A stretch of 64,000 nucleotides of DNA from Pictodentalium vernedei (taxonomy: Eukaryota > Mollusca > Scaphopoda > Dentaliida > Dentaliidae), in assembly GCA_031216915.1 (NCBI GenBank), contig CM062290.1, forward strand, positions 386,986,718 through 387,050,717, in the 5' to 3' direction. The notes beneath the pieces are model-generated. The model saw only the letters and a program-made list of their open reading frames with translations. It ran no database searches and had not been told where the DNA came from. Both the position numbers and the translations under genes were made by a program. Every line of letters begins with the position of its first letter. The stretch's first letter is position 1. Of this stretch, positions 1 to 10,547 are shown piece by piece.

Positions 1-1
1 A

Positions 2-214
2 TGCAATAAAGGACAGGTAGAATCTGAATATCATTTCCTACTCATATGTCCATCCTTTATAGATTTACGTCGGCAAGTAGGCCTACTCCCAAGTTATTAT
101 TGTCGCTGGCCCTCTTTTCATAAGTTCAAGACATTAATGTGCTCCGAATCAGTCAGAACCCTGAGAATGCTAGCACAATTTATTTATTTGGCCTTTCAGC
201 AACGCAATAATTAG
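2..214 (+). pseudogene. C-terminal tail of a LINE reverse-transcriptase ORF
   Basis: The frame starting at base 2 is open for 70 codons to a TAG at 212-214 and is cut by the window edge. It begins with a cysteine followed about eight residues later by SEYHFLL and then CPSF, the C-x(n)-E-x-H-F-x(4)-C pattern at the end of many L2/CR1/Jockey-like LINE ORF2 proteins. The same pattern occurs in the LINE remnants at 14.4 kb and 30.2 kb. This would be the last part of ORF2, after the reverse transcriptase. It could be the end of an intact copy lying to the left, but nothing here can show that. Confidence 0.7.
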
Positions 215-884
215 CATGAATACCTGATAGGTAGTCGTTTCCCTGTCTTAGATTCGTGCCGAGTAGTCCGACCGCACTCAGTAATATTCCGTACTGGTTT
301 TTTGTTGTTCTTTTTTTTTCTTTCATAGCTTCTTCTGGAGGGAAACCATGTAGGCACCATTATTAAACTAGCTATAAACTTGTAAGTATTTTTTTTTTTT
401 TTTTGCTTAATAAAGTATTAATAATAATATTGGTTTGGAAACTGATACAATCTGAGGCGGAACCCATACACACTGGAATATACATGTATAACTAATTTAT
501 TTTCTCACTATAAGTTCCCTCACAGTGAGGAAAAATTTTAGTTCTGCAGAACAGGAAAATAACCTTTCATATTTTGTTTGAGAGATCTCTACGAAGTCTT
601 CCAAACAAAAATGATGGGTTATATTTATAGTTATTTTCATGATTAGATGACTGCATCAAAGATCGATGAATCGGTTAGTAATACGCTCTTAGGAATAATC
701 AGTAAGTTCCTTGACATTGATGAGGTATAAATAGATGCTCGGACTTTTTACAATGGGACAAAACAACATAAGAAGCCAACAAATACTGTCCAAATGGCAT
801 TTTGAAAGAGAGAAAAAAATAACCGATAATTCCTCATTAAAATATAGTTTCATCAGTGATCTGATTTTTCGTTATGAATAACAT
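215..884. other. No gene seen; LINE 3' flank and AT-rich sequence
   Basis: The first 200 bases are probably the 3' untranslated tail of the LINE above, ending near a poly-T run at 390-404 and a TAATAAT stretch at 417-430. The rest is AT-rich with no long ORF, hairpin or recognised repeat. Confidence 0.4.
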
Positions 885-1000
885 GAACGTGTAGTTTCGA
901 GTTCTATCCGTCCACGACGGCATGCGTGCCGTATTGACGAACGCATTCACACGATGTGACGTTCTGTGTTTATTACACGCCTCTATGAGTCAATTAATGT
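885..1000 (-). repeat. Fragment of fold-back family M
   Basis: It contains the family M block seen also near 8.1, 39.4, 45.7, 52.0 and 56.2 kb: a 'tctatccgtcc' segment, a 'gaacgcattcacac' segment, then 'gttctgtgtttattacacgcc'. Only this arm is present. Confidence 0.6.
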
Positions 1001-1822
1001 AAAATTTCAAACATCACACAGTTCTGACGTCTGCTTGAAATTAAAACAAAAACAAAAACAAAACTCGCATGTGATTGGCAAACACGTGCGACGGATCGAT
1101 ACGTAAACAGAAACATATAAATGAAAATTGTGTTCAAATAGGTACCGTTATCTGAGAGTTATTCGCTTCAAAGTCAAAACTTTTGTGTGTTATAATATCA
1201 CTCCCCATTTACAGAATTTGTTTAATTTCGTTAATTTTGGTGCATTCGAACAAAAATCTCTTCCAATCGATACAGGGGAAGTGGGTCGGAAAAAATTTCC
1301 ATGAACATATGATCATTTGTAACTTTCCACATGTCTTCCCAAGAAGTTGGATCGCATGTTGTATAGAAAAAACAATATTTAAATTTACATGATTCTTACT
1401 TACTATGGATGGCTTTCATTAATTTTAGTGAGTACCTATCCACTGACCTATATTTAGGTCATGTCCGTGCATGGCCATGTCTCAAATAAGGAGTGTCAGC
1501 TGAGAACAATCGGTCTGAAAGTGATATATATATACCCTCGATATATCTTGATGAGTCGCTTCTGTTTTATCTAGCTGTTCTATTGGGACTGGCCAGAATT
1601 CAATTTTTTTCCACGGACAATTTTTTGATTCTTTCTTTTCATGATTTTATAGTTTTTTTCTGAACAAGTACATCCATATAAATGTTGATTTTGTCTAATT
1701 TTATAGATTTGCAGCAATCATTTAATGAGTCGTTGGTCACTTTTTGCTGCCAGTTGAACATTTTTTAGTTTTTTACTCAATAATGTTAACCGAAATAGCA
1801 GTAACGGCATCTAATATATAAT
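1001..1822. other. No gene seen
   Basis: AT-rich sequence with only short chance ORFs such as a 69-codon frame at 1183-1392 with no recognisable motif. A short TATATA run lies near 1523-1535. Confidence 0.4.
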
Positions 1823-2095
1823 CACAAGGGTTTGTGTTAAAATGAAGATTGAATACCCTACACATGTCATGTACATGTAGACAGTACTCGAAAACATCAT
1901 GAAAATCAAGGGGTACTTGATTTCCATGACTGTCACGAAAAGTCTGCCTGCCAAGAGAGCTAATGTAAACCCTGGGGACCATTTCAATACATTCCTCAAT
2001 CATATCCACCAAAAATATCGCAAATATGTCACAAGCAAATTTCACAATGATGTGTCAAATATTTGGTGCTTAGCAAACTTTGAGTATAGTATATA
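1823..2095 (-). mobile_element. Solo end of a Tc1-like element
   Basis: This 270-bp block is a close copy of 11837-12100, the 5' untranslated and terminal-repeat part of the Tc1-like element at 10.5-12.1 kb. It includes the terminal repeat 'ctttgagta' at its right edge. No transposase sequence follows on the left, so it is a broken copy or a one-ended derivative. Confidence 0.75.
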
Positions 2096-2129
2096 ATGAG
2101 TTGTATACTTCAAATAAAATGAAGGGATG

Positions 2130-2700
2130 ACGTAAGAAAATATTATTTGTTTGGTGTGGACATCCAGGTTATTGAAATTTACACTGGTTTGGAAAATGTG
2201 CTTCACTGTGCATCAGTTTCCAAAGCAGTAATATTCCCATGCGCCCGGGATAGATGCTGACAATTAATAACACCCGGGCTTGATTCCCAACAATCAATTA
2301 AACAATCTGACGTCTAATTTTAATAATTTGTCTGGGAGTCGTGGTGCCCTTTCCGACTTTCATACTGTAGACTGAGTACGGACGCCATAGACTGGTCACT
2401 TTCCACGGTTGTGCTATATTTCCACGGACGTAATAATATTCGATTCCAAACACTAATTATAGGATAATCATCAAAAATTTAATTACAACCCAGTGCTTCA
2501 TAAATTAAATTTTTGCTGATGACAATTTTCATTACTTGGTAAACGCAAGTGTGGACATCAATACCCACACGTGGATTACGACCAGTCCACGGCGACTGCA
2601 GTGTACCACGCCGTAAGAGGAACGCAATGCCATTATCACGATAGCGGTCGGTAAAACCGCCGGTAAGATCATGTTTTGAAGTCTGTGAAAATAATAACCA
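2130..2700 (+). repeat. Dispersed repeat H with family G element inside
   Basis: The outer parts (2150-2280 and 2638-2700) match 13325-13440 and 13473-13530: 'acactggtttggaaaatgtg', then 'atagcggtcggtaaaacc'. The 13-kb copy lacks most of the middle, so the middle was gained here or lost there. The middle holds a family G element (about 2370-2600). Confidence 0.65.
2370..2600 (+). mobile_element. MITE-like element, family G copy 1
   Basis: It matches 4640-4880. Shared blocks are 'ttggtcac' or 'ctggtcac' next to 'ttccacgg', then 'atatttccacgg', 'aaacactaattatagga' and 'cacgtggattac'/'cgcgtggattac'. The ends are inverted with respect to each other (a 'tggattggtcac'-like start and an 'accaatccacggtgac'-like end), as in a short non-autonomous DNA transposon. 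Superfamily not assigned. Confidence 0.55.
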
Positions 2701-3182
2701 ATGGACTTTAATGTGACTACAAAAGTGATATTTTTCTTGACGACTTCGCGATCGCGTTGTGAATCACTTCTGTACAAGAAAGTTCGGATTTCATTGTTTG
2801 TCTGTCTGTTTGTTTGCATGTTTGTTTACGTTGGTTTAACATCATTTTCAGCTGCCAGGGTGGGTTCTGCGAATCACATATTTTCGATTCGAATCGAATC
2901 TCGAATCAAATCAAGCCTCTTATTCTAAATCGATTCGAACTCGAACCGAATACATGCGCCTTGAAGTCCCGACTGATAAAATATTTCAACTACATCACCA
3001 ATGCATGCCTTCGACGAAGGCATGCCTTAAAGATGTAGTTGGAATATTACCCAGTAAGGATTTTTGTTCAAAAACAGAAACGGGTGCGAGAATAATTTTG
3101 TACTGGCTTTCAGCAGTGGTAGTGACTAGTGAAACTGGAATTGTCATTATGTTGGTATGGGAACGGATGCTTATTATGTTAA

Positions 3183-3416
3183 CCCTTTACCTAACGTAAC
3201 GGCCCAAACTGGCCAGCGCTATTCTCAAAAATCGCCAATTAATTTTCATTATATTTTCATTTTTTGTCTCAAAAACATAGATTATGACCCCTCGTTGGAA
3301 CGAGCTCGTTCCAACGAGGGGTCATAACCTATGTTTTTGAGACGAAAAATGAAAGAAATTAGTTATTCAAGAATATTTTTTGCAAGTGTCGTCTGCTTTT
3401 CATGTTAGGTAAAGGG
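3183..3416 (+). mobile_element. piggyBac-type palindromic MITE (copy 1)
   Basis: Terminal inverted repeats start 'ccctttacctaac' and end 'gttaggtaaaggg', flanked on both sides by TTAA (3179-3182 and 3417-3420). The equivalent place in repeat A copy 2 (about 15900) reads 'tatgttaatataacg' with a single TTAA, so this is a clean insertion with TTAA duplication, the hallmark of piggyBac elements. The centre is a long palindrome around 'ggaacgagctcgttcc'. The element is 234 bp and non-coding. Confidence 0.88.
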
Positions 3417-3639
3417 TTAATATAATGGAAATTGTACTCGGTCTTTATTTTCAACATTATTTGTGTACAATTTCTTTCTTAGTTATTCGTTTTGTTTGAC
3501 GACTAAGATAACTGATAACAAACGAAATTCCTTTGAACAGATTCGAAGGAAAACGAATCGGACAGCTGATTTCGAATCGAACCGAATACCAAATTGAGAA
3601 CTGAAATCGGATTGAATCTCAAAGCTTCGCAGGGCCTTA

Positions 3640-3850
3640 CACCAGGGTCATGTCGCGATGGGCATTTTCGGGAGATGTAGTAGGCTGAAGTAACCGAAGA
3701 GAATCGCCGAACAGCGTCGAGCATCTGTCAGACTTACAAACCAGGCACAACCAGGGTTAGCAGCGGTTGAAGGAGTGTTGTATACCCTAATGCACAGCGC
3801 CACGCCCCCCTCACCACGCACCGTGTCTTGCTCAAGGACAGAATGCATAT
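3640..3850 (-). mobile_element. Old SINE body, reversed
   Basis: Read on the minus strand it follows the body of the SINEs at 8.5, 16.0, 30.9 and 48.9 kb: 'cttcaaccgctg', 'aaccctggttg', 'ctgacagatgctcgacg', then a CTTC-rich stretch and 'catgaccctgg'. The same reversed body is in repeat A copy 2 (16525-16750), so it was there before the two copies separated. Confidence 0.6.
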
Positions 3851-4639
3851 ATCCCGATTTCACAAATAAAATGATAAGAAATCAAGTTGTAAGGAAACTT
3901 TCTTCGAGACTTCAAACCTTTTCACTTTGTCTCAACCTGAGCAGGAAGCAATTGAAAAATATAGTTTAAACGTCGCTGATTTCTTTTAGCCTGCCGTTGT
4001 TTAAAAAGTCACCATGGTGAAGCTTTACCTTTTGACATGGAAGCGGAAGAGATGACGTTCAACGATATTGAACAACAATCGCGCAGCTAATATTATTGTG
4101 ATGAATTGACGGTAAGTGATAAAACTGTCTATCTTTTGTCCTCAAAAAAGAAAGGTGAAATCGATCCGTTTCAACTCTGATCGGAAATAGGCCTACCCCG
4201 CGTCTAAACAGTGCTAATATAGACCTAAGTTCATGGTTACATACATTTCAGGTTTGTATTGGTTTTTAAAAGTTCGATATGTTCTAAGTTGTGGGGTGTA
4301 CTCTAAACTATTAGCCCATTTAGTGCCAAAATGGGTCGCAAGAAGAGTTTGCATTTCCAAAATATCACACGTATTTCTGTTTTCAAAAATATCGCTTTTG
4401 TCAAGTTCTTCAAAAATTGTTTTTACTTCTGAGTACCAACCATTAGTGCCGTTGATATAATCCTAACGAAATACCCGATATAATAATATATTCTCGTCAG
4501 TGGTTACTAATTTATTCCACAAGAGAAACATATTAACCCATCCACACATTGTTTGCGATCAGAAAACTGTATCACCCGTAATGGTCAGTACTGGTGCCAA
4601 CTGATGAACTCCTCGGAAATAGCGGATAGCCCTACAGTA

Positions 4640-4880
4640 GGGCCGCCATGGATTGGTCACCTTCCACGGGCGGGCAATATTTCCACGGACACAGTAATAT
4701 TGGACTTTAAACACTAATTATAGGAAAAATCAACAACAAAAATAATTAATTAAGCACCTGGTACTACCCGGTACTTCATTAAATAAATTGTGCTGATGAT
4801 ATTTTTTTATTATCTTGTAAACGCATGCGTGGACATCACTACCCACGCGTGGATTACAACCAATCCACGGTGACTGTACA
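4640..4880 (+). mobile_element. MITE-like element, family G copy 2
   Basis: Matches 2370-2600 over most of its length. The left end reads 'gccgccatggattggtcacc' and the right end 'ttacaaccaatccacggtga', which are imperfect inverted repeats. Non-coding. Confidence 0.6.
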
Positions 4881-4980
4881 GTATTCTGTGCATTATTAAT
4901 ACATGTGCATTTCTTATAACCCCAACCTCCGAACGTATATAGAGGATATGGAATGAGTGTTTTTCTCATATAATATTTAT

Positions 4981-6050
4981 GAAACGAGTCTAAGAATTTT
5001 CCGTTTTGGCGAGCCTCTGGCGACGGAAAATATTCTATTTATCATGACACACACACACAAATTAGCCACTTAGTATGACTTTTTAACCCAATATTATTAG
5101 CAGACACTGCTACTAGCAGACGATTTTCATTCACTTTTTAGGGACCAGGGCCCCTCCACCCCAACCTCTTCCACCTGGAACATCTGTCTGTTATGCTTGA
5201 AAATATTTGTATGGGTTGGTTGTTTGGATACACAGGGTTTGCATTTTCACTCACGCAGACATTTTTGTGTCATTTCAGTGATATATCTGCAGTTTTGTGA
5301 CTTTTGTCACTCGTCAACAAAACAAAAACAAGATGCCGAGTCTACCTTCTCTTGTGGGAAGGGGTTCATTGCGGTATTCATTTCACTAAAAAATCAATAT
5401 TATTTTGCCCTGTCCATTAAATGAAGTGTTGAAAGTGTGTTATTTTTTTCTATCTTTATCTGTCTTTATTAGTATTAAATCGAAAATGCACATTTTCTGG
5501 TTTCAACCGAAACATTTTGGTTGTTTCTGTCGCGTGTATGACAGTCTTGACAGATAGTCTGATCGAAGTGCTTACCCGAAGCTACCTCTGACCTTGCATA
5601 TCATTAACGTCAAAGATGGCTAATCGGCAATGGGCTCATTAGAGTACACATTCTCAATATTATAAAGCCAACATCCTTGTAGGGGGAATTTTTTAGACAA
5701 ACCTAATACCTTACCCACTGATTTTGCCAACAAGACTGCAGTTTGAGTATAATCTTTAAATTCGGTTGTCCCTATATCTCGATAAATTCTGTCATTTGAT
5801 TGGTCAAAATGCCTTGGACAAATAGTCATGATAAAGGGTAGACCCAACATCCAAGGCATATGAGAGCGTGCAACATCCAGGGTATAAGCGCACGCGAAAC
5901 ATCGGGAGTATATGATTTAAACGAAAGCTTTCCGCGTTTGCTCGCCTCGACATAAAAATCAAACCAAAAAAAGCCTAAAAACTGAAAATAGTCCCAAATA
6001 TCATCAGATTTCCGACAATTCAATCATAAAAATAAAATAAGAGCAAATAA
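4981..6050. other. No gene seen
   Basis: Mixed sequence with a short AC run at 5047-5061. Frames of 65-79 codons at 5197-5424, 5620-5859 and 5826-6023 show no known motif and overlap each other. Confidence 0.4.
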
Positions 6051-6052
6051 TT

Positions 6053-6118
6053 CGTCCCCGAGTACTAATGTGTTCTATGTGCCAGTAGGTACATAGAACA
6101 CATTGGAACTCAGGGGTC
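6053..6118. repeat. 68-nt hairpin, family N copy 1
   Basis: Arms read 'aatgtgttctatgtgcc' and 'ggtacatagaacacattgga' with a 4-base loop 'agta'. Outer parts are 'cgtcccc' on the left and 'aggggtc' on the right. Members at 9532, 39207 and 47425 have the same sequence and loop, plus one degraded arm at 45894. Confidence 0.85.
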
Positions 6119-6333
6119 AGTCTTTTTTCAGATTTCTATGGGACGAAATTCAACAAAATACTGTTTACTCGTTTCCTTGACGACCCAAGGGATGTAACTC
6201 TATCTGTTGTCTTCTGCGATTATAAAAACAAAATTATTATCACGAATTTGGTCCAAATAATTGTGGAGCTGAGAAATATGCCCACAAATTTATTTCCACT
6301 ACGTTTGTATTGTGTTTCAAACGGGACAAAAAC

Positions 6334-6472
6334 CGTTATCTCCGCCAACATGTATGGTATATGGAGATTTAATACCTGGATGTCTCATTTAAACACCTCG
6401 CCTGTCCCTCGGTGTTTAAAAACCAACATCCAGGTATTAATCTCCATATACCATAGATGTTGGCGGAGATAA
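6334..6472. repeat. Inverted repeat with 55-nt arms
   Basis: The left arm starts 'gttatctccgccaacatgta' and the right arm ends 'tgttggcggagataac'. Both arms include 'atatggaga' and 'aatacctggatg' or their complements, with a loop of about 25 bases. A second small inversion, 'tttaaacacc'/'ggtgttta', lies in the loop. No second copy was noticed in the window. Confidence 0.75.
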
Positions 6473-6536
6473 CTTATAATAACATTTATCCGAGATGTTT
6501 ATAATATCAACTATCTCAGTAGGATTGTCCGCCAAA

Positions 6537-6625
6537 TTAAATACACAGAACGACATGGGTGTGTGAATGAGTTAATCGACATGGCTCGAGTGCCAGCGCG
6601 GAAGAATGAAAGTGTCAATGACACT
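6537..6625 (+). repeat. Fragment of fold-back family M
   Basis: Contains 'cacagaacgaca', 'gtgtgtgaatgagttaatcg' and 'tgccagcgcggaag', the arm of family M. The following 'aatgaaagtgtcaatgacac' recurs at 43798-43818, next to repeat A copy 3. Confidence 0.6.
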
Positions 6626-6789
6626 GTTGCTTAACTTGACTGTGTGTTCTGTTTGATGAAAAGGATAATGTTCAAAGTTTATGAAAGGATTCTGAAATAC
6701 GACAACAACTGTGATAATTGAGAATATATTAATTTCTGTTCCCTACATGCTATGTTTTCAATAAAAAAAAAATGAGGTGTAGACTGTCC

Positions 6790-8030
6790 TGAAAAATCGA
6801 AGGGTGGGTTAATGTATGTCAACCAAAGTTACCAAGTTACAGTGAAATTATTCCAAAACGAGTCATCCTATCAAGTTACAATGAAATCCCTTCATAAATA
6901 TAACTCGTAGCTCGGCAGTCACGGTTGACCGATCATGACCAAAATAAGACAGTCTCAGCTAGATATCATACCAAGTTATCATACCAAGTTACAATTAAAT
7001 CCCTTTATAAAAAAGAACCTGTAGACAGTACTAAGTGAATCCAGGTCGTGTAACTAGGTGGCGGTAACGGCTGACTGATCGTGACCAAAATAGGAAAGTC
7101 TCATCTAGACATCATATTGAGTTATCCTTCCAAGTTACTCGGCAATCTCTACATAAATATGAACTGTGGACTGTGCTAAACAAATCTATGTCACAGGCCT
7201 GTGCGGCCATCACGGTTAATCGATTCCGGCCAAAATAGGACGTTCTCATTTAGACATTATACTGAGTCATCCTACCAAGTTACAATAGAATTCCTTCATA
7301 AATACGACCTGTAGGCTGTGCTAGATGCCATCAGGTTACAGGCTCGGGCAGCCACCACAGTTGACAGATTGCGACCAAATGGGGAAGTTATCACCTAGAC
7401 ATTATACTGAGTCATCGTACCAAGTTACAACGGAATCCCTTCATAAATGCGACTCGTAGACTGTGCTAAAGGTTTTCAGGCTTCGGGCCCCTGTCGCCGT
7501 CAAGGTCGATCGATCGAGACTGAAGGGGGGGGGGGGGGGCGTTCTAATCTAGACATTATACCGAGTCTTCGTACCAAGTTACAATGAAAACCCTTCATAA
7601 ATACGACCTGTAGTCTGTGCTACAGGTTTTTGGATTTTGGGCTCGGGCAGCCGTCACGGTTGAATGATCGCGACCAAAAGGGGCGTTCTCATCTAGACAT
7701 TATACAGAATCATTCTATCAAGTTACAATGAAATCCCTTCATAAATACGACCTGTAGACAGTGCTAAAGGTTTTCGGGTTTTGAGCTCATCCATCACCGT
7801 TGATCGATTGCAACCAAAAGTGGCCGTTCTCATCTAGACGTGACTACAAATGTGCATATAAAATTTCGTGACGATCGGACAAGAACCTAGGGGTGAAGCC
7901 TGTGCTAATGGAAAATGCGACAGACTCACAAACGCACGGACTAACAGACTCACAGACTAACAGACTTCCACATGCGTGATGGCAATAGCTTATCTTGACT
8001 TTGACATGTTAAGCTAATAAACGGGTTTTA
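6790..8030 (+). mobile_element. Tandem-core element, pearl/Helentron-like
   Basis: About seven diverged units of roughly 145-155 bp follow one another. Each contains 'accaagttacaatgaaatcc', 'cttcataaatacgacctgta', 'gtcacggttga' and 'ctcatctagacatta'. The array ends with a unique block ('cgtgacgatcggacaagaac') and a run of short ACAGACT/ACGG-like units at 7918-7970. It then has 'gtgatggcaatagcttat'. This order (core units, ACNG microsatellite, right end with a TGATGGC...ATAG motif) is that described for bivalve 'pearl' elements, non-autonomous Helentron relatives. Superfamily assignment is inference from layout. A G15 run interrupts one unit at 7525-7539. Confidence 0.6.
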
Positions 8031-8039
8031 TCCTTACGC

Positions 8040-8430
8040 GATGACACAAGTGGTATATTGATTAACCCATTCACACTCGTGTGTCGTTCTGTGTTTAATT
8101 TATCACACACCTACACGTCTACAAAAGCAATGATTAGAAGGCCACTCAGCAATTCATTTGACAACTTACAGTTACCATCAACACATTTTATCAACAACCA
8201 AATTTGCGAGAGGAACCTTTTTTACTATTTTTAGCTATCGCTCGCGATTCAAATTGTAATTGCGGTGCACGATTTGTGGAAAATAAATTCCAGTGAAATT
8301 TCGCTTCTCTTCAACTCCTTCAACGATTTCCGATCGGCACGTGTGTGTGGAACGGATTTTTATTTTCCTCATGGTTTAGTGTTACTGTAGATGGGGATTT
8401 CACAGAACAGGCGTGTAATACATAGAAATA
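8040..8430 (-). repeat. Fold-back family M, long copy without hairpin N
   Basis: Aligns in reverse with 39005-39490 and directly with 45740-46062. Blocks are 'gttctgtgttta', 'cactcagcaattcatttgac', 'ttgcggtgcacgatttgtgg', 'gtgtggaacggattt' and 'cacagaacaggcgtgtaata'. The position that carries hairpin N in the 39-kb copy is plain sequence here. Confidence 0.7.
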
Positions 8431-8490
8431 ATGATTGTGATTTCCGAACATGTCGAATGTGAACCATTTTACTTTTGTCTGGATTTACGA

Positions 8491-8741
8491 CCATGTACGC
8501 GTGGGGGCACGGTGGCGTTGTGTACTACGGCGTACTGCACGTCGATGGTGCACTTGTCTTCAACCAATGCTAACCCTGCTTGTGGGGAGTTAGTATGTTG
8601 GGGAGCTGACAGCTGCTCGATGTTTCTCGGTGTTTCTCTCCGGGTACTCCAGCTTCCTCCACCCGTAAAACTGTCACGGTCATGATTAGCCACTGTTCAT
8701 AAATATGTGACCTTAAACACCAATAAATAAATAATAAATAA
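8491..8741 (+). mobile_element. 5'-truncated SINE
   Basis: It lacks the tRNA-like head and starts in the body near 'acgcgtgggggcacggtggc'. It continues through 'gtactgcacgtcgatggtgc', 'ttcctccacccgtaaaactg' and 'atatgtgaccttaaacacca', and ends in an AATA-rich tail. It matches the fuller copies at 16001, 30876 and (reversed) 48861. Confidence 0.85.
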
Positions 8742-9435
8742 TACGATCATGTACCATTTTACACCATCTATATACCACAACTAATAACGTTTTCATGCCG
8801 GATTCAATCGTACATGTTTCAACCTCCATCATAAGATCTTGCTTATATTTGCGTTCATAAAAGCGTAAACGTTTGATAAAAATCTCACGAGTGTTCACAA
8901 ATTTAAGGTGAGCATCGCGTTTCTGCTTACCATTATGTTTAAGACGAAGAAGAATCCCTTTCACAATTATGCATGTCACTCCACAGTTCGGCGAGCTCAT
9001 TATTGCAAAATGGCTTATGAAATTTAATTTTTTTCCGAAGTTTAACAGAGCTTCCAAAATTAAAAAAAAATTGGAAAAGATTCCTTTATTTGATTTGTAA
9101 TAATATTCACGCAATTTTCATGAATATCACCCACGTTTTTTTATGCTTCCCTCGTACGTTCAACTTACATTATAATAGCTTGAAGTGCCATTAACACTAT
9201 TGGGAAGTCATAAATGAGTCTGGTAAAAAAAAAATCAACTATGAAGGCCCGTTTAAATAACTTAAGTTTATGTTTGGGCTTTGACGGTGTCCCAAAATGA
9301 ACGAAACTGTATTCAAATCTTAAAAAAAAAATTAAGATCAGGAGGTTTGGATTTTTCACTCAAGAGACCATACAAGTTATTAGTTTCAATCATAGAAGAT
9401 TGCGTTATAACCTCAAATCTTAATTTATTAATTAT
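8742..9435 (-). other. Unassigned ORF-bearing stretch, probably an old repeat
   Basis: A 133-codon minus-strand frame spans 8713-9114 and others follow at 9165-9633, but the 8713 frame runs into the SINE tail and the frames are AT-biased. Basic stretches such as KRLRFYERKYKQD give a faint coding flavour. I cannot place it in a family. It could be a decayed transposon protein or chance. Confidence 0.2.
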
Positions 9436-9439
9436 TTCA

Positions 9440-9760
9440 ATTGGGACATATGTGGAGTAGCTCGGCTTATTTGCTCGATTATATTCGAGTCGTTCGAGCA
9501 AGCTTAGATAGTTAGCATGTCTGTAGCAGTTCGCCCCCTGAATTCCAATGTGCTCTATGTGCCTACTGGCACATAGAGCACATTGGAACTCAGGGGACGA
9601 GTTATATAAGTTGGCAGTGGTACAAGGCTGCAAGGGTGGCAGAAGACTATGGGCTTGGGTGACTACAGTAGAAACTAATCATGGGGCCGACAGTGGCGAT
9701 ATTGGACAAGTCTACACAGTAGTCGTCTAGGACCTATAAAGGGTGTGGAGTGGTCTAGAA
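9440..9760 (+). repeat. Dispersed repeat F, copy without Tc1 insertion
   Basis: Matches 10430-10547 plus 12102-12220. Blocks are 'cttatttgctcga' with 'attcg(a/g)gtcgttcgagcaa', 'ctggtacaaggatgcaag' or similar, then 'ggtgactacagtagaaac' and 'gacaagtc'. The copy at 10.4 kb is split by a Tc1 element exactly between 'actat' and 'gtgggtga'. This copy carries hairpin N instead. Confidence 0.7.
9532..9600. repeat. Hairpin N copy 2, with an empty-site partner
   Basis: Arms 'gaattccaatgtgctctatg' and its complement meet at a 4-base loop inside 'gcctactggc', and outer ends are 'cgccccc' and 'aggggacga'. The other copy of repeat F (about 10480-10512) runs from 'tctgtag' to 'ggtacaagg' without this hairpin, so it behaves like an insertion. 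Confidence 0.85.
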
Positions 9761-10254
9761 ACAACAGGGATGTGGCGACAGGGGTGTGTCTCCCCCCCCC
9801 CCCAGCTAGGAGTATTTATTTCAATAGTTGGAAATTCCGAGGTCAAAAATCAAATAGTTGGAAATTCAATAAATTAACATTGTTCATGAAAAATATTAAA
9901 ATTCCGAATAATGATAAGAAATTTTGATCTTTTATTTCCAACTGGAAACTTGAGTTCCAAATTTCCTACTCTAAAATTGACATGGCCTCAAAATTTCAAC
10001 TCTGACATCAATCCGGTAAATTTTCTAACCCAGAGACATTATAAATGATGCTTTTTCCGTTTTAGGACTAGTGAAAATTTTCAGAAGGGTTCATAAGCAT
10101 GTTTATATATATATATATATATATAATCACTTTAAAAGATATCACCCAGCGCTGCAGTGCAACCACCTATCGAAACCACACACAGTTGGAATTTACACCG
10201 GTACCCCCCCCCCCCCCCCCCCCCCCCCCCAGCTGAAACCCTCTAGCCACATCC
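9761..10254. other. No gene seen; TA microsatellite and C26 tract
   Basis: Contains C12 near 9791-9802, a TA run at 10105-10124 and a pure run of 26 C at 10205-10230. Frames here depend on these runs and are not credible genes. Confidence 0.5.
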
Positions 10255-10547
10255 CTGAGAAACAAGGAACTGAACAGATGCTTTTTGCCATAACTATCCT
10301 CGAATAGATATCCTCCCATAGATATCCTTCTTACGGAATCCCCTTTTGGAAGAAGTCTGTGGATAAGGAATCCCCTTTTCCGAGATAAGTCGTATGTGGA
10401 GGCACTCACTCGATCAGTTGCTCTGCAGCTTATTTGCTCGAATACATTCGGGTCGTTCGAGCAATCGGGTGTAGCTAACAAGTCTGTAGTTGTGCTACAA
10501 GTCAGTAGAACTGGTACAAGGATGCAAGAGTGGTACAAAACTATATA

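Larger units (their letters stand above)
2850..4115 (+). repeat. Dispersed repeat A, copy 1
   Basis: A repeat of about 1 kb shared with 15605-19300 (copy 2) and, inverted, with 42588-43810 (copy 3). It opens with overlapping 'gattcgaatcgaatc' runs and contains the small hairpin 'gcatgccttcgacgaaggca' and the block 'gtagtgactagtgaaactgg'. Further along come 'gactaagataactgataaca' and an old reversed SINE body. A TTAA-type MITE sits inside this copy at 3183-3416 and is absent from copies 2 and 3. The 'agggccggc' start in copies 3 and 48 kb recalls hAT elements, but no transposase is present and the class is uncertain. Confidence 0.75.

Noticed and set aside
8713-9114. 133-codon minus ORF
   Set aside because: Runs into a SINE tail, AT-biased, no family match. 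Kept only as a low-confidence note.
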